From the NCBI RefSeq assembly GCF_030315915.2, contig NZ_CP135990.1, positions 1,054,001 to 1,118,000 on the forward strand: 64,000 bases of DNA. The letters are read 5' to 3'. Numbering within the stretch: position 1 is the first letter of the stretch; each line of letters opens with the position of its first letter. The notes beneath the pieces were generated by a model. That model was not told the origin of the DNA, searched no databases, and saw only the letters and a list, made by a program, of their open reading frames with translations. Origin of the DNA: Providencia zhijiangensis (lineage in GTDB: Bacteria; Pseudomonadota; Gammaproteobacteria; Enterobacterales; Enterobacteriaceae). The translations under genes were made by a program, and so were the position numbers. Shown piece by piece: positions 36,157-46,862 of this stretch.

Positions 36157-37065
36157 TTACAGAAGATGAATGGTCTCTTCGATGGCTTTTAACAGTAAGT
36201 TTCTATCATGGCGATAAGGAATATCATCCGCCTCTAATACTCGCTGAGTCACTTTGCGTTCTTGGCGGATTGTTGTGACATCGGTACGCGGTCCAACAAT
36301 CACCGCATCGATTTTTTTGCGGCCAATATAACGCTCCATCATCACTAATTTTTCAGGAAGTGTAAGGCTGGCAGCGGAGGTGCTGATTTCTTTGCCTAAA
36401 TTACCGATATACACCATCGGCGCTTGGCTCTCTTTCAGGGCGCAGGCGATATCATCGAGTAATAACAGGGGCATTAAGCTGGTAAAAAAACTACCGGGGC
36501 CGATTAAAATCAAATCAGCTCGATGGATAGCATCAAGGGCTTCAGTGGTCGCTTTAACGGGCGGGTATAAACGCAATTCTTGCGGTAACTCCTGTAAAGC
36601 ATCCACGTTGACTTCACCGTAGACTTCATTTCCCATATCATCAATAGCCATCAGGTCTACTGGTGATTCAGACATCGGGATTAATTGTGCATCCACTTTC
36701 AGCATATTGCGGATTAAATTGATGGCTTCAAGTGGGCGAACACTTAAATGGTCAAGGGATTTCAGCATTAGGTTACCGAGATTATGCCCTGATAATTCCC
36801 CTGTTCCCGCAAATCGATATTCAAACATCTTAGAGGCAATGGATGGCTCAGTAATCAATTGATTCAAGCAATTACGCATATCACCCCAAGCAATCCCTCC
36901 TTCAGAACGACGAATTCGTCCTGTAGAGCCACCATTATCCGTGGTGGTGACAATGCCAGTTAAACGGGAGCCTAAAGATGAGAGAGAAGACATCACTCGA
37001 CCAAGTCCATGTCCCCCCCCAAGGGCGACGACGTGATTAAGATTTGTCAAACTACGGTTTGGCAT
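36157..37065 (-). CDS. yvcK: Gluconeogenesis factor YvcK (YbhK)
   Basis: 302 residues of the CofD/YvcK family. It opens with [18 protein letters not shown], followed by [42 protein letters not shown] and [23 protein letters not shown]. YvcK homologues bind UDP-sugars and are needed for growth on gluconeogenic substrates and for normal cell shape. In E. coli the gene stands next to uvrB and moaA; here the rpn-pgt block separates it from uvrB. Confidence 0.92.
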   Translation of the reverse strand: MPNRSLTNLNHVVALGGGHGLGRVMSSLSSLGSRLTGIVTTTDNGGSTGRIRRSEGGIAWGDMRNCLNQLITEPSIASKMFEYRFAGTGELSGHNLGNLMLKSLDHLSVRPLEAINLIRNMLKVDAQLIPMSESPVDLMAIDDMGNEVYGEVNVDALQELPQELRLYPPVKATTEALDAIHRADLILIGPGSFFTSLMPLLLLDDIACALKESQAPMVYIGNLGKEISTSAASLTLPEKLVMMERYIGRKKIDAVIVGPRTDVTTIRQERKVTQRVLEADDIPYRHDRNLLLKAIEETIHLL

Positions 37066-37557
37066 AGTGTTCCTATTTAAACAATCAATCTATTTAAACT
37101 GTCAATATAGCTAAATTATCAATCTAGAATCAGTGCTAAAACAAAATTGGCGCTAATCTATCATAAAACACGATTCGAAGTTTACTTGCTGTGATAAAAA
37201 ACAATAAAAGAGAATATTCTCGATCGGTATCACAAATTTCTTGATTATGTTCTGAATAAAAGTACGAGATAAAACTGATCTACAACAAACAATGTGCACA
37301 GAGTTAACCTCATTTTGACGAGATTTTGACAGATAGGCGTTTGTCATCACATGGAAATAGCAAAAAATTATCCATAATAATAAGGACTTCTGAATCTAGC
37401 GGCTATTTTCTGTAAGTCGTTGTATATTAAGTTATATATCGTTTTTGGATTCGCTTTTTCATCTGCAATGGGCTAAAATCCTTACAGAAAATAAGTGAAC
37501 CCAGTGATGATCGTCTTAACTCTCTAGGCTTAATCAACTCACAGGGTTCCAGATAAA
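37066..37557. other. yvcK-moaA intergenic region
   Basis: About 490 bases before the riboswitch without a gene. It holds a ModE-type site (37418-37441) and a stem GAACCC (37498-37503) / GGGTTC (37554-37559) that begins before the aptamer. The first part (37080-37380) is AT-rich and shows nothing I can name. Confidence 0.45.
37418..37441 (+). promoter_or_regulatory. ModE operator before moaA
   Basis: CGTTGTATA-TTAAGT-TATATATCG: inverted CGnTATATA half-sites six bases apart, the right one perfect and the left one with one change. The geometry is exactly that of the site before modA (16057-16080). In E. coli ModE activates moaA transcription from an upstream site, so activation is likely here. 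Confidence 0.7.
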
Positions 37558-37667
37558 ACTCCTAGCCTTTGTGTCTAAGTTCTCCTGAATATGATGCTCT
37601 GGCCGTGACCTTGAGTCACCAGGGTGCAAGATAGAAATGTCTGCATCTCCCGTATTTGGAAAGGTGT
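37558..37667 (+). ncRNA. Molybdenum cofactor (Moco) riboswitch
   Basis: The leader shows the elements of the E. coli moaA leader in order: ACTCCTAGCC, TGGCCGTGAC, a GTGAC-CTTGA-GTCAC hairpin, CACCAGGG, AGAAATG, CTCCCGTAT and TGGAAAGGTGT. The stem between CCAGGG and CTCCC is changed on both sides (TGCA/TGCA where E. coli has CGAAG/CTTCG), which keeps pairing. GGAAAGG at 37658-37664 is the moaA Shine-Dalgarno, and AAAGG can pair with CCTTT at 37566-37570. So cofactor binding could hide the ribosome site. Confidence 0.85.
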
Positions 37668-37671
37668 GAAT

Positions 37672-38652
37672 ATGCAGCAACTTGTCGATCAATTTGACCG
37701 AAAATTTTACTATCTTCGTTTATCTATCACTGATGTTTGCAACTTCCGTTGCACATATTGCCTGCCTGATGGTTACAAACCGAGTGGCCGCCATGAATTT
37801 CTGACACTTGATGAAATCCGTCGAGTGAGTCGCGCTTTTGCTGAGTTAGGGACTGAAAAAGTCCGTATCACTGGCGGCGAGCCAACGATGCGTAAAGATT
37901 TCACCGATATCATCGCCGCTATCAAAGAAAATAATTCCATCAAAAAAATTGCCGTAACAACCAATGGTTATCGTATGGCGCGTGATGTACAAGCATGGCG
38001 AGATGCAGGTTTGAATGCCGTGAACGTGAGTGTGGATAGCCTTGATCCTCGCCAATTTGCCGCGATCACAGGGCAAGATAAATTTTTCCAAGTCATGAAA
38101 GGGATCGATGCGGCATTTGATGCAGGCTTCGAAAAAGTCAAAGTCAACGCGGTCTTGATGAAAAACGTCAATGATATCGCTCTTAAATCTTTCCTCAATT
38201 GGATCAAACACCGTCCAATTCAACTGCGTTTTATTGAACTCATGGAAACAGGGGAAGGCAGCAACCTATTCCAACGTTACCATGTGTCTGGTGAAACCGT
38301 TCGTGATCGCCTCATCGCAGAAGGCTGGTATATGCAGCCACGTTCTCGTAGCGACGGTCCCGCCCAAGTCTTTAGTCACCCTGATTACCAAGGGGAAATT
38401 GGGCTGATCATGCCGTACGAAAAGGACTTTTGCCAAAGCTGTAACCGTCTCAGGGTCTCTTCTTTAGGCAATCTGCATTTGTGTTTATTTGGTGAAAATG
38501 GCATTCCACTGCGTGATTTACTGGGTGATGAAAACCAGAATGAAGCCCTAAAAGCACGTATCCAAAGTGGGTTAATGTCTAAGCGAGAAACCCATTTCCT
38601 TCACCAAGGCGACAGCGGGATCACCCCGAATCTTTCCGTTATCGGCGGTTAA
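37672..38652 (+). CDS. moaA: GTP 3',8-cyclase MoaA
   Basis: Radical SAM enzyme that makes 3',8-cH2GTP, the first step of molybdenum cofactor synthesis. The 326-residue protein has CNFRCTYC near residue 24 for the SAM cluster, [12 protein letters not shown], the C-terminal cluster [18 protein letters not shown], and the required GG end (SVIGG). ATG 37672 lies eight bases behind GGAAAGG. The frame is open upstream to 37624, but that overlaps the riboswitch. Confidence 0.97.
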   Translation: MQQLVDQFDRKFYYLRLSITDVCNFRCTYCLPDGYKPSGRHEFLTLDEIRRVSRAFAELGTEKVRITGGEPTMRKDFTDIIAAIKENNSIKKIAVTTNGYRMARDVQAWRDAGLNAVNVSVDSLDPRQFAAITGQDKFFQVMKGIDAAFDAGFEKVKVNAVLMKNVNDIALKSFLNWIKHRPIQLRFIELMETGEGSNLFQRYHVSGETVRDRLIAEGWYMQPRSRSDGPAQVFSHPDYQGEIGLIMPYEKDFCQSCNRLRVSSLGNLHLCLFGENGIPLRDLLGDENQNEALKARIQSGLMSKRETHFLHQGDSGITPNLSVIGG

Positions 38653-38678
38653 TAACTTTTTGATTTTCAGGAGTAATT

Positions 38679-39158
38679 ATGTCCCAACTGACCCACCTCA
38701 ATGCGTCGGGCGAGGCGCACATGGTTGATGTATCAGCCAAAGCAGAAACTGTCCGTGAAGCACGCGCAGAAGCGTTTGTGACGATGAACCCAGAAACTTT
38801 AGCCATGATTGTGGATGGCAGTCACCATAAAGGGGATGTCTTTGCGACAGCTCGTATCGCTGGGATCCAAGCGGCAAAAAATACGTGGCAGTTGATCCCG
38901 CTGTGCCATCCTTTACTACTGACCAAAGTGGAAGTCACTCTGGAAGCTGAGCAAGCCCATAACCGTGTACGTATCGAAACTTGTTGCCGATTAACAGGGA
39001 AAACGGGCGTCGAAATGGAAGCGTTAACGGCGGCTTCTGTCGCAGCATTAACTATCTACGACATGTGCAAAGCGGTACAAAAAGATATGGTTATTGGTCC
39101 TGTGCGTTTATTAGAAAAAACGGGCGGAAAGTCCGGTCATTTTAAGGTGGAAGCATGA
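38679..39158 (+). CDS. moaC: Cyclic pyranopterin monophosphate synthase MoaC
   Basis: MoaC rearranges the MoaA product to cPMP. The 159-residue protein has [70 protein letters not shown] and GGKSGHFKV, with the catalytic Lys and Asp in the MEALT and YDMCK region. It follows moaA directly. E. coli has moaB between them, and moaB is absent here. The stop overlaps moaD by four bases. Confidence 0.97.
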   Translation: MSQLTHLNASGEAHMVDVSAKAETVREARAEAFVTMNPETLAMIVDGSHHKGDVFATARIAGIQAAKNTWQLIPLCHPLLLTKVEVTLEAEQAHNRVRIETCCRLTGKTGVEMEALTAASVAALTIYDMCKAVQKDMVIGPVRLLEKTGGKSGHFKVEA

Positions 39159-39400
39159 TCACTGTTCTCTTTTTTGCTCAAGTTCGTGAGTTAGTTGGCA
39201 CTGACCGCTTAGAGTTAGTGGCACAGTACCCAACAGTAGAATCTTTGCGCCAAGCATTGGCACAAAAAGGGGATCGTTGGGCGCTGGCCTTGGAAGATGG
39301 CAAATTATTAGCTGCTGTTAATCAATCGTTTGTTTCTGCTGACCATCCCCTGAATGCGGGTGATGAAGTGGCTTTCTTCCCACCAGTTACCGGGGGATGA
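39155..39400 (+). CDS. moaD: Molybdopterin synthase sulfur carrier MoaD
   Basis: Ubiquitin-like sulfur carrier of molybdopterin synthase. The 81 residues end in FFPPVTGG; the final Gly is adenylated by MoeB and then becomes a thiocarboxylate. It overlaps both moaC and the longest moaE reading by four bases. Its activating enzyme MoeB is encoded at 59186-59944. Confidence 0.96.
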   Translation: MITVLFFAQVRELVGTDRLELVAQYPTVESLRQALAQKGDRWALALEDGKLLAAVNQSFVSADHPLNAGDEVAFFPPVTGG

Positions 39401-39402
39401 TC

Positions 39403-39855
39403 ATGGACAATACCCATATTGCGGTACAAACCGAGAATTTCAGTGTCGGCGAGCAGTATACGTGGCTCGCTGAATGTGACAGTGATGGCGCCGTAGTGAC
39501 ATTCACAGGTAAAGTTCGTAATCATAATTTAGGGGACAGCGTAGCGGCGCTGACTCTTGAACACTATCCCGGAATGACAGAAAAAGCCTTAGCGGACATT
39601 GTGATGCAATCTCGCGAACGCTGGCCGCTGCAACGCGTGAGTGTGATCCACCGTATCGGTACTTTACAACCCGGTGAAGAGATTGTATTCGTGGGTGTGA
39701 CCAGCGCACATCGTAATGCCGCATTCCAAGCCGCTGAATTTATAATGGATTACCTGAAAACCAAAGCACCATTCTGGAAAAAAGAGTCTCTCCCTGATAA
39801 TGAACGTTGGGTGGAAGCCAAAGAGAGTGATGAAGCGTCTGCAAACCGTTGGTAG
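39403..39855 (+). CDS. moaE: Molybdopterin synthase catalytic subunit MoaE
   Basis: MoaE forms a heterotetramer with MoaD and inserts the dithiolene sulfurs into cPMP. The 150-residue protein has FTGKVRNHNLGDSVAALTLEHYPGM, VIHRIGTLQPGEEIVFVGVTSAHRNAAF and IMDYLKTKAPFWKKE with the active-site lysines. I chose ATG 39403 from the E. coli alignment; an ATG at 39397, overlapping the moaD stop, would add two residues. Confidence 0.96.
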   Translation: MDNTHIAVQTENFSVGEQYTWLAECDSDGAVVTFTGKVRNHNLGDSVAALTLEHYPGMTEKALADIVMQSRERWPLQRVSVIHRIGTLQPGEEIVFVGVTSAHRNAAFQAAEFIMDYLKTKAPFWKKESLPDNERWVEAKESDEASANRW

Positions 39856-40008
39856 TCTTAAATTGTTACGCGGAAAATGCGAATAAGCCGAATGGTAATG
39901 TCAAAATATTGTGATAAACTTTGGAACAAATTTGTCCGATCACAGTAAGGATTACTCTGTTGGTGGTTTTGCTGGGTCGATTTTTCTTAAAATGGAAGGG
40001 TAACCATC

Positions 40009-40716
40009 ATGGGTCAATTTGATCAACGTAATGATTCTCTTGTCCAGAATGCCAGCACTGGTGTTCAGGCATTTATGTCGCAAGTCTACGGTTGGATGAC
40101 CGTCGGGTTATTACTGACAGCTTTTGTTGCTTGGTATTCCTTAAGCAGCGGTCTGTTTTTCACTATCGCAACGAACAAAGTTCTGTTCTTTGGAATGATC
40201 ATCGCTGAACTCGGTTTAGTGATGGGCTTGTCTTTCTTACTGCCTAAAATGAGCGGCGCGATTGCAACTGGGATGTTTATGCTATACGCATTACTGACTG
40301 GTTTAACTATCTCCGTTATTTTAGCGGTTTATACGGGTGAGTCTGTTGTTGGGACGTTCATCATTACTGCAGTTATGTTTGGTGCGTTAAGCTTCTACGG
40401 CTACACCACTAAGCGCAGCTTAACAGGAATGGGTAACTTCCTGTTTATGGCACTGATTGGTCTGGTTGTGGCTTCTCTGGTTAACATCTGGCTGCAAAGC
40501 TCCATGATGTACTGGGTGATTACTTACGGTGGTGTGTTACTGTTTGCTGCATTAACTGCCTATGACACTCAAAAACTGAAAGAAATGGGTGAGCAAATCA
40601 ACCAAGATGACAGAGAAAATATGCGTAAATACTCCATTATGGGCGCATTATCTCTGTACTTAGACTTCATCAACCTGTTCCTGATGTTACTGCGTATTTT
40701 CGGTGATCGCCGTTAA
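40009..40716 (+). CDS. ybhL: BAX inhibitor-1 family membrane protein YbhL
   Basis: 235 residues with seven predicted membrane helices. It has the family features RNDSLVQNASTGVQAFMSQVYGWMTVGLLLTAFVAWY at the start, GYTTKRSLTGMG, and LFAALTAYDTQKLKEM with the paired acidic region of BI-1 proteins. Bacterial members are pH-sensitive calcium leak channels in structural studies; YbhL's physiological role is unsettled. In E. coli ybhL also follows moaE. Confidence 0.93.
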   Translation: MGQFDQRNDSLVQNASTGVQAFMSQVYGWMTVGLLLTAFVAWYSLSSGLFFTIATNKVLFFGMIIAELGLVMGLSFLLPKMSGAIATGMFMLYALLTGLTISVILAVYTGESVVGTFIITAVMFGALSFYGYTTKRSLTGMGNFLFMALIGLVVASLVNIWLQSSMMYWVITYGGVLLFAALTAYDTQKLKEMGEQINQDDRENMRKYSIMGALSLYLDFINLFLMLLRIFGDRR

Positions 40717-40744
40717 TTGCTAATCAAGCAGATTGAAAATATGA

Positions 40745-40780
40745 AACCCCGCAATCAGTTAATGGTTGCGGGGTTTTTTT
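40745..40780 (+). terminator. Rho-independent terminator of ybhL
   Basis: AACCCCGCAA (40745-40754) pairs with TTGCGGGGTT (40766-40775), followed by a T run. Confidence 0.9.
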
Positions 40781-40798
40781 ATGATATCAATCTGATTG

Positions 40799-41905
40799 CT
40801 AGGCTATCTTTTTGCGAAATAAGTAATAAGCCAGAGAGCTGGTTATCAGGAAGATAATCAGAAGAGGCCATAAGCTATGAAATACCACGGAAAAATCGGC
40901 ATCTTTGAGGTAAATCTGCTTAGTGATATCTGTGAAGTGGCGGATGGGATTTACCCACGTAATATCCTGTAGCCAAACGGGCATATTCTCGACGGGGGAG
41001 ATATAACCGGATAGTAACACCGCGGGCATCATAAACACGAACACACCAATAAACGCTTGCTGCTGGGTTGAGCACAATGCGGAGATAAGTAAACCAAATC
41101 CCACGAGTGATAAACCATAAAAAATCATCGTGCCATAGAACAGTAATAGTGAACCCGCGAACGGAATTTTGTAGCAAAAAATCCCAATCACTAACACCAA
41201 TGTGGCTTGTGTAGTGGCAACGACTAAGGCAGGAATCGCTTTGCCAATAAAGATTTGCCATGTGGTGAGTGGCGAAACTAACAGTTGGTCGAGTGTCCCT
41301 TGCTCACGTTCCCTTGCAATAGACAACGAGGTGACGATAAGTACCCCAATCGTTGTAATCAATGCGACTAATGACGGCACAATAAACCATTTATAATCCA
41401 AGTTTGGGTTGTACCAGTTGCGGACAATCAACTCACTGTTATTGGGCTGCGCTTGGGTTTGAGTGAGTTCCTGCTGATACTGCATGACAATTTGTTCGAT
41501 ATAGTTAGCCGCTATTTGGGAGCTATTCGAGTTTCGCCCATCCAGCAGCAACATCATATTCGCCGTATGATGGCTAGCGATATCGGCACTGAAATTTTGA
41601 TTAAAGCGGACGACTAACAAGGCGTTACGGTTATCTAATGTCTCTCGAATCTCAGGTTCATTTTTCAGTAACAGCACATGGGAAAATGCGCTGGCTTTCG
41701 CTAAGCGTTGAGTGAGTTCAATGGAATGCTCACCATTATCTTGGTCAAAAATGGCAATGGTGGTGTTAGTGACTTCTAAAGTCGCCGCCAGTGGGAAGAG
41801 GATCATTTGGAAAATGACGGGCATGATCAAAATAATTCGCGTCTGTTTTTCCTGCAATAGTGATTGCAACTCTTTCATAATTAAGGTGTAAAGACGATAA
41901 AACAT
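40799..41905 (-). CDS. ybhR: ABC exporter permease YbhR
   Basis: 368 residues of the ABC-2 membrane type: one N-terminal helix (about 22-40), a periplasmic domain of about 140 residues, then five helices ([19 protein letters not shown] and onward). [21 protein letters not shown] is the coupling segment typical of the family. It is the last gene of ybhGFSR and follows ybhS by eight bases. The E. coli complex is implicated in resistance to cefoperazone and some other drugs and in Na+/Li+ efflux. Confidence 0.92.
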   Translation of the reverse strand: MFYRLYTLIMKELQSLLQEKQTRIILIMPVIFQMILFPLAATLEVTNTTIAIFDQDNGEHSIELTQRLAKASAFSHVLLLKNEPEIRETLDNRNALLVVRFNQNFSADIASHHTANMMLLLDGRNSNSSQIAANYIEQIVMQYQQELTQTQAQPNNSELIVRNWYNPNLDYKWFIVPSLVALITTIGVLIVTSLSIAREREQGTLDQLLVSPLTTWQIFIGKAIPALVVATTQATLVLVIGIFCYKIPFAGSLLLFYGTMIFYGLSLVGFGLLISALCSTQQQAFIGVFVFMMPAVLLSGYISPVENMPVWLQDITWVNPIRHFTDITKQIYLKDADFSVVFHSLWPLLIIFLITSSLAYYLFRKKIA

Positions 41906-41913
41906 ATTTCACC

Positions 41914-43053
41914 TCAATCCAAACGGCGACGCGTTTTCAGCGCCGTTAAGCCAATGAATAATATCGCTGAAGCAATCAGCAATAAGAAATCGGTGAGTAA
42001 CACCAAATAGATATCTCCCGCTAAAAATAAGGTTTGTAAGCTGCTGACAAAGTAGCGAGCGGGAATGAAGTAAGTCACTACTTGAATAAATACAGGCATA
42101 CTATCAATTTCAAAAATAAACCCTGAAAGCATAATCGCTGGCAAAAAGGCTGCATTTAGCGCCACCATTGCCGCATTGAACTGATTGCGGGTAATGGTTG
42201 AAATCAGTAATCCCATCCCTAATGCGGTGGCTAAATAGAGGCTGGTTATCACAAATAAAATCAATAAAGAGCCTCGATAAGGAATATCGAGCACGAATGT
42301 CGTCACCAACATACAGAGCACCATGACGAACGACCCAAGAATTTGATAGGGCAATAATTTGGAAAGTAGTAATTCAGTACGAGTTATTTGGGTGGAAAGT
42401 AGAGCTTCCATGGTGCCTCGTTCCCATTCTCGAGCTATCACCAGCGAGGTCAAAATCGCGCCCACAACGGTCATAATGATGCTAATGGCGCCGGGAATAA
42501 TAAAATGTTGGCTGAGTGCCGCTTCGTTAAACCAATAGCGCATATTGAGTTCGATAAGCGGGTCGGTGGGATAACCTTGGTTTTCACCTTGTTGGATAAG
42601 CCATGTATGCCAAACTCCTTTGGTGTAGGCTTGCACAAAATTGGCGGTATTGGGTTCACTTCCATCGGTGATCACTTGGAGCGCCGCATGTCCATCAGGG
42701 CGAGAAAGTTGCTCAGCAAAATTGACGGGGATCACCACAATGCCGCGAATTTCTCCCGCTTGCATTTTATTAATCAATAAATTGCGATTATCGCTAATGG
42801 TGGCATCAATAAAGGGGGAACCGGTAAACGTATCGACCAATTCACGAGCCGGTTGGCTTTGTTGATCCATTAGGATACCGACCCGTAATTTACTGGAGTC
42901 CAGATTGATCCCATAACCGAAAATAAACAGCAGCATCAGAGGAATAACAATGGCAATTAAGGCGCTGCTAGGGTCGCGAATTATTTGCTTACTTTCTTTC
43001 CAGCAGAGGGCTTTAAGTCTGCGCCATGAAAAACCAGAGGCGGTTGTCTTCAT
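41914..43053 (-). CDS. ybhS: ABC exporter permease YbhS
   Basis: 379 residues, same architecture as YbhR: helix near 28-48, periplasmic domain, then five helices from about 190, with [30 protein letters not shown] as coupling segment. YbhR and YbhS should form the heterodimeric channel for the ATPase YbhF. It overlaps ybhF by four bases. Confidence 0.92.
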   Translation of the reverse strand: MKTTASGFSWRRLKALCWKESKQIIRDPSSALIAIVIPLMLLFIFGYGINLDSSKLRVGILMDQQSQPARELVDTFTGSPFIDATISDNRNLLINKMQAGEIRGIVVIPVNFAEQLSRPDGHAALQVITDGSEPNTANFVQAYTKGVWHTWLIQQGENQGYPTDPLIELNMRYWFNEAALSQHFIIPGAISIIMTVVGAILTSLVIAREWERGTMEALLSTQITRTELLLSKLLPYQILGSFVMVLCMLVTTFVLDIPYRGSLLILFVITSLYLATALGMGLLISTITRNQFNAAMVALNAAFLPAIMLSGFIFEIDSMPVFIQVVTYFIPARYFVSSLQTLFLAGDIYLVLLTDFLLLIASAILFIGLTALKTRRRLD

Positions 43054-44807
43054 TGTGCCTCCCGCTGTTTATCGTAGTTGAAAATTAATTCAATAAAGGC
43101 ATCTTCCATCGATGGGTTTGGATTTTCTGTGCTGGAGACCTGTTTTTTAAGCTCATCTGGAGTGCCTGCAGCAATAATTTTTCCGTGGTAAACCAACCCG
43201 ATACGATCGCAATATTCAGCTTCATCCATAAAGTGGGTAGTAACCATAACGGTGACCCCCTTGTCTACCATGCCATTAATATGTAGCCAAAATTCTCGCC
43301 GAGTTAGTGGGTCAACCCCTGAAGTGGGTTCATCCAAAAACAGGATATCCGGTTCATGCATCAGTGAGCAGGCGAGGGCAAGGCGCTGCTTATAACCCAG
43401 CGGGAGTGAGTCAGTAATCTGGCTGATAATGGGCGTAAAATTAAACGCGTTAATCATCTCCTGCATTTTGGTAGCTTGCTGTTTATGATGCAAACCGTAT
43501 ACGCCGGAGAAAAATTTTAAGTTTTGCCCAACTTTGAGGTTGCCATAGAGGGAGAATTTTTGTGCCATATACCCAAGGTGCTGGCGGGCTTTGTTTGAAC
43601 TGGTTTTTAAATCCATACCAAGCACCAGAGCTTGTCCATCCGTGGGTTTCATTAATCCACACATCATTTTAAAGGTAGTGGATTTGCCTGCACCGTTAGG
43701 CCCTAATAATCCAAAAATTTCACCCCGTTTTACTTGAAAGTTGACGGTATCCGTCGCAGCAAAATCCCCAAATTTTTTGGTCAGATTGCGGGCTTCAATG
43801 ACGGTTTCATTGGGGGCGGGGGGAATTTGTGGCACGATAGCGGCGAGTTCAGAACGATGGGATGGCCCACCACCTAAAAGGTCAATAAACGCATCTTCAA
43901 AGCGCGGCTGGGCTTCAATCAGCGTTTGGTTTCCCATATTTAAGGCATTAAGTAAATTCTCTTGGGATGCGTGAGGCTTTAAAATTAAGCGAATATAGCG
44001 ACCTTGGATCACGCCATCAGTGGTTTCAGGTAACACTAAGGCATTTTGCAGAATGGTACGTTTTTGCGTTGCGGGAACATCGAGTAAAAATGAGCGTCCC
44101 GCCATCTTTTGGGTGAGGTGCTCGGGTTTTCCGCTGTACAGTAACTTGCCTTCATTGAGTAGCAGCACCTCTTTGCACTGCTCAGCCTCATCCAGATACG
44201 ATGTGCTCCAGAGGATCAACATTCCATCGTCAGCAAGGGTGTGTACCATTTGCCATAGTTCTCGTCTGGCAATAGGATCCACGCCGACACCCGGCTCATC
44301 CAGCAGTAAAACTTTCGGTTTACCTAATAGGGTGCAGGCGAGCCCCAATTTCTGTTTCATTCCCCCAGAAAGCTTACCGGCAAGGCGAGCGGTAAAGGGG
44401 GCTAGGCTAGTAAAGGCGAGTAATTGTTTATAGGTTTGTTGGCGCTCTACACCAATAACGCCGCGCAGATCGGCATATAAATCAAGGTTTTCTTGAACCG
44501 TTAAATCTTCATATAGGCCGAATTTTTGCGGCATATAACCGAGGTTTGCCCGCACTTCGATACTGTCTTTAATTGGGTCTAATCCCATTAAGCGGATTTG
44601 CCCTGAATCGGGTTTGAGTAGCCCAGCCAGCATGCGCATCAGCGTCGTTTTCCCTGCACCATCGGGACCGACTAGCCCCGTCACGGAGCCGCCGTGAATT
44701 TCGGTAGTTAGGCTTTCAACCGCAGGGTTATCCAGTCCAATAAAGCGTTTTTCGACGCTGTTTAACGAAATAACGCTGTTTAATGAGTGAGTATCTTGCT
44801 GAGCCAT
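43050..44807 (-). CDS. ybhF: ABC exporter ATPase YbhF (two fused ATPase domains)
   Basis: 585 residues with two ABC-ATPase domains in one chain. The first has [31 protein letters not shown] and [14 protein letters not shown]; the second (from about 345) has [31 protein letters not shown] and [14 protein letters not shown]. The first Walker A has Asp where Asn is usual. It drives export through YbhSR. It begins eight bases after ybhG. Confidence 0.94.
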   Translation of the reverse strand: MAQQDTHSLNSVISLNSVEKRFIGLDNPAVESLTTEIHGGSVTGLVGPDGAGKTTLMRMLAGLLKPDSGQIRLMGLDPIKDSIEVRANLGYMPQKFGLYEDLTVQENLDLYADLRGVIGVERQQTYKQLLAFTSLAPFTARLAGKLSGGMKQKLGLACTLLGKPKVLLLDEPGVGVDPIARRELWQMVHTLADDGMLILWSTSYLDEAEQCKEVLLLNEGKLLYSGKPEHLTQKMAGRSFLLDVPATQKRTILQNALVLPETTDGVIQGRYIRLILKPHASQENLLNALNMGNQTLIEAQPRFEDAFIDLLGGGPSHRSELAAIVPQIPPAPNETVIEARNLTKKFGDFAATDTVNFQVKRGEIFGLLGPNGAGKSTTFKMMCGLMKPTDGQALVLGMDLKTSSNKARQHLGYMAQKFSLYGNLKVGQNLKFFSGVYGLHHKQQATKMQEMINAFNFTPIISQITDSLPLGYKQRLALACSLMHEPDILFLDEPTSGVDPLTRREFWLHINGMVDKGVTVMVTTHFMDEAEYCDRIGLVYHGKIIAAGTPDELKKQVSSTENPNPSMEDAFIELIFNYDKQREAQ

Positions 44808-44815
44808 AATGCGCC

Positions 44816-45808
44816 CTATTGCTGAGGTGCCGCAAACTGAACGGTGACGGGCATTCCTTGACGCAGCTTATCATTAGGATCATCGACAATAATTCGTAAT
44901 CGATAGACTAAGTCGGTGCGTAAATCCGGTGTTTGTACACTTTTAGGGGTAAATTCGGCAGTGGGGGAGACAAAACCAATCGTGCCATGATAAGGGGTAT
45001 TGGGCTGGCTATCCGTAAAGAGTAAGACTTTACTTCCGGGAACTGCATCACCTAAGTGAGCCTCACTCACATAGGCACGTACCCAAACAGGGTGAGTTAA
45101 TGTCACACTAAAAACGGTATTGCCCGCACCAATGATGGTGCCAGGTTCGATGGCACGAGTCAGGATTGTACCGTCAGATGGGGCGATAAGCTGTGTGTCT
45201 GAGAGGTCAAGCTCCGCTTGAGCAACGGCGGCTTCTGCTTGTAGCCATTCCCCTCGGGCTGCTGCTATCTCTTCTTGGCGAAATCCGCTCTGATATTGAT
45301 TTAGTTTATCTTGGGACGCTTTTAGCGCCGCAAGAGTTTGATTGCGATTGTTTTTGGCATTATCTAAATCATTGGCAGAAATCAGTTTTTGAGCGGCTAA
45401 GCCTTGCTGACGTTTATAAAAGTTATCTGCATATTGCCAAGCAGCTTGGTGCTGAGCCACTTCAGATTCGACTTGCGCAATTTCTTGTGTTCGGTAGCCT
45501 TTTTCTTTGAGGGCTAACTGGGCTTTGGCGCTATCACGCAATCCTTTGGCTTTATTTAATGCGTTGATGTAAGGCGCATCATCCAATTTCCCGAGTAATT
45601 GTCCCGCAGTGACTTTCGCCCCTTCATCAACATCTAAAGAGGCGAGTTTACCATTGACTCGAAAACTAAGGTTAACGGTGCGCACATCCACATTCCCGTA
45701 TAAGGCGAATGTTTTATCTTTAAGTGACTGATAATAGTAGCCCCCTGCAATGGCGGCAATCAGCATGATAATCAGTAAAATAACCAGTGCACGGCGTTTT
45801 GTGTTCAT
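44816..45808 (-). CDS. ybhG: Periplasmic adaptor protein YbhG (HlyD family)
   Basis: 330 residues: N-terminal anchor ([20 protein letters not shown]), split lipoyl/biotinyl-like domain ([27 protein letters not shown]), a long alpha-hairpin coiled coil (about 75-200) and a beta-barrel domain. It should connect YbhFSR to an outer-membrane channel, as membrane fusion proteins do. First gene of the exporter operon, just downstream of cecR. Confidence 0.93.
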   Translation of the reverse strand: MNTKRRALVILLIIMLIAAIAGGYYYQSLKDKTFALYGNVDVRTVNLSFRVNGKLASLDVDEGAKVTAGQLLGKLDDAPYINALNKAKGLRDSAKAQLALKEKGYRTQEIAQVESEVAQHQAAWQYADNFYKRQQGLAAQKLISANDLDNAKNNRNQTLAALKASQDKLNQYQSGFRQEEIAAARGEWLQAEAAVAQAELDLSDTQLIAPSDGTILTRAIEPGTIIGAGNTVFSVTLTHPVWVRAYVSEAHLGDAVPGSKVLLFTDSQPNTPYHGTIGFVSPTAEFTPKSVQTPDLRTDLVYRLRIIVDDPNDKLRQGMPVTVQFAAPQQ

Positions 45809-45874
45809 AGCTAACCTTAGTGACGGATAAAAACATTACTCAGGATTATGATTCAATTTTATCCATATATCATA

Positions 45875-46567
45875 TCACTTTTCTGCTAGTTGGCGATGAC
45901 GTAACCCCAATAATAAAATGTCGATATGCTCAATAAGAACCTGATTAATAATTTTAAATTCGTTTTCGTTGATGTGTTTCCAACCTGTTTGCCTGAGTAA
46001 TGTTTCTCGCGCAATACGGAAAGAGAGGGTTTCCCCCAAAATGGCATGCGTGTGGATCAAGGTCGCTAGATTATTGGGATCCGCGCCAATATAGATGGAA
46101 ATTAAGCGATTAAGCCGTGAGTGAATAGGTCCTAACGCTTGTTCGTGGATCAATCCGTATGCTTCAGTTGGGTTCAGTTGTTCGCGAGCTAGAATGCGTG
46201 AAAAGCTTAAGTTTTCTTTTTTAAGTTGAAAAAAATTGTACGAAATAATGGTTTCTTTGAATAATTCGAGCGCTTCTTCAGAATTTTGTAACTCTGCAGG
46301 TTGATTAATAAAGTTATCTATTTGAGTGATACTCTCAGCGAAACTCTCTTTGATATTGTTAGCAATTTGCTGAGCAACGGCGAGATATAAACCTTCTTTA
46401 GATCCAAAATAATAAGAAATGGCTGCGATGTTTTGCCCTGAGGCTTGGGCAATTTGGCGGGTGGTAGCCCCGTCGATGCCTTGTTCTCCATAAACATCGG
46501 CAGCGGCGAGAAGAAGTTGGAGTTTGGCGCTCTCTCCGCGTAATGTTGGCGACGAATTTGTGTTCAT
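45875..46567 (-). CDS. cecR: TetR-family regulator CecR (YbiH)
   Basis: 230 residues with an N-terminal helix-turn-helix (LLLAAADVYGEQGIDGATTRQIAQASGQNIAAISYYFGSKEGLYLAV) and a larger C-terminal ligand-binding domain of the CecR type. In E. coli it controls ybhGFSR and rhlE, which flank it here in the same arrangement. I start at ATG 46567, which has AAAGGAA at normal distance; the ATG two codons earlier abuts the ribosome site. Confidence 0.93.
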   Translation of the reverse strand: MNTNSSPTLRGESAKLQLLLAAADVYGEQGIDGATTRQIAQASGQNIAAISYYFGSKEGLYLAVAQQIANNIKESFAESITQIDNFINQPAELQNSEEALELFKETIISYNFFQLKKENLSFSRILAREQLNPTEAYGLIHEQALGPIHSRLNRLISIYIGADPNNLATLIHTHAILGETLSFRIARETLLRQTGWKHINENEFKIINQVLIEHIDILLLGLRHRQLAEK

Positions 46568-46662
46568 AAACATTCCTTTTGATTCAGAATTAAATAATTT
46601 TTAGCATGCTCTTAGTTGGCATTTATTCATTGTGCAGGATGAAAACGGATGTATCTTTAGTT

Positions 46663-46686
46663 TTGTGTACGTATATATACTATATA
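46663..46686. promoter_or_regulatory. Palindromic tract between cecR and rhlE
   Basis: GTATATATAC (46671-46680) is a perfect palindrome within a longer GT/AT-rich tract in the divergent intergenic region. It could be the CecR operator or merely a promoter -10 region. Only position and symmetry support it. Confidence 0.3.
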
Positions 46687-46862
46687 AAACAGATTTTGTA
46701 TTAGTTTATTCATCAATCTAAATTAATATATTTATCACGGTCAAATGATGGTAGAATTTTTGCGTGTCGCATGGCAGTTTGCGCTTTTCTTCTATTGAAT
46801 ATCGAATCTTCCCCCCTAGAGCTGCCCAGTAAATTGAAGCGGTGGAGCCCGGAGTAATTAAT

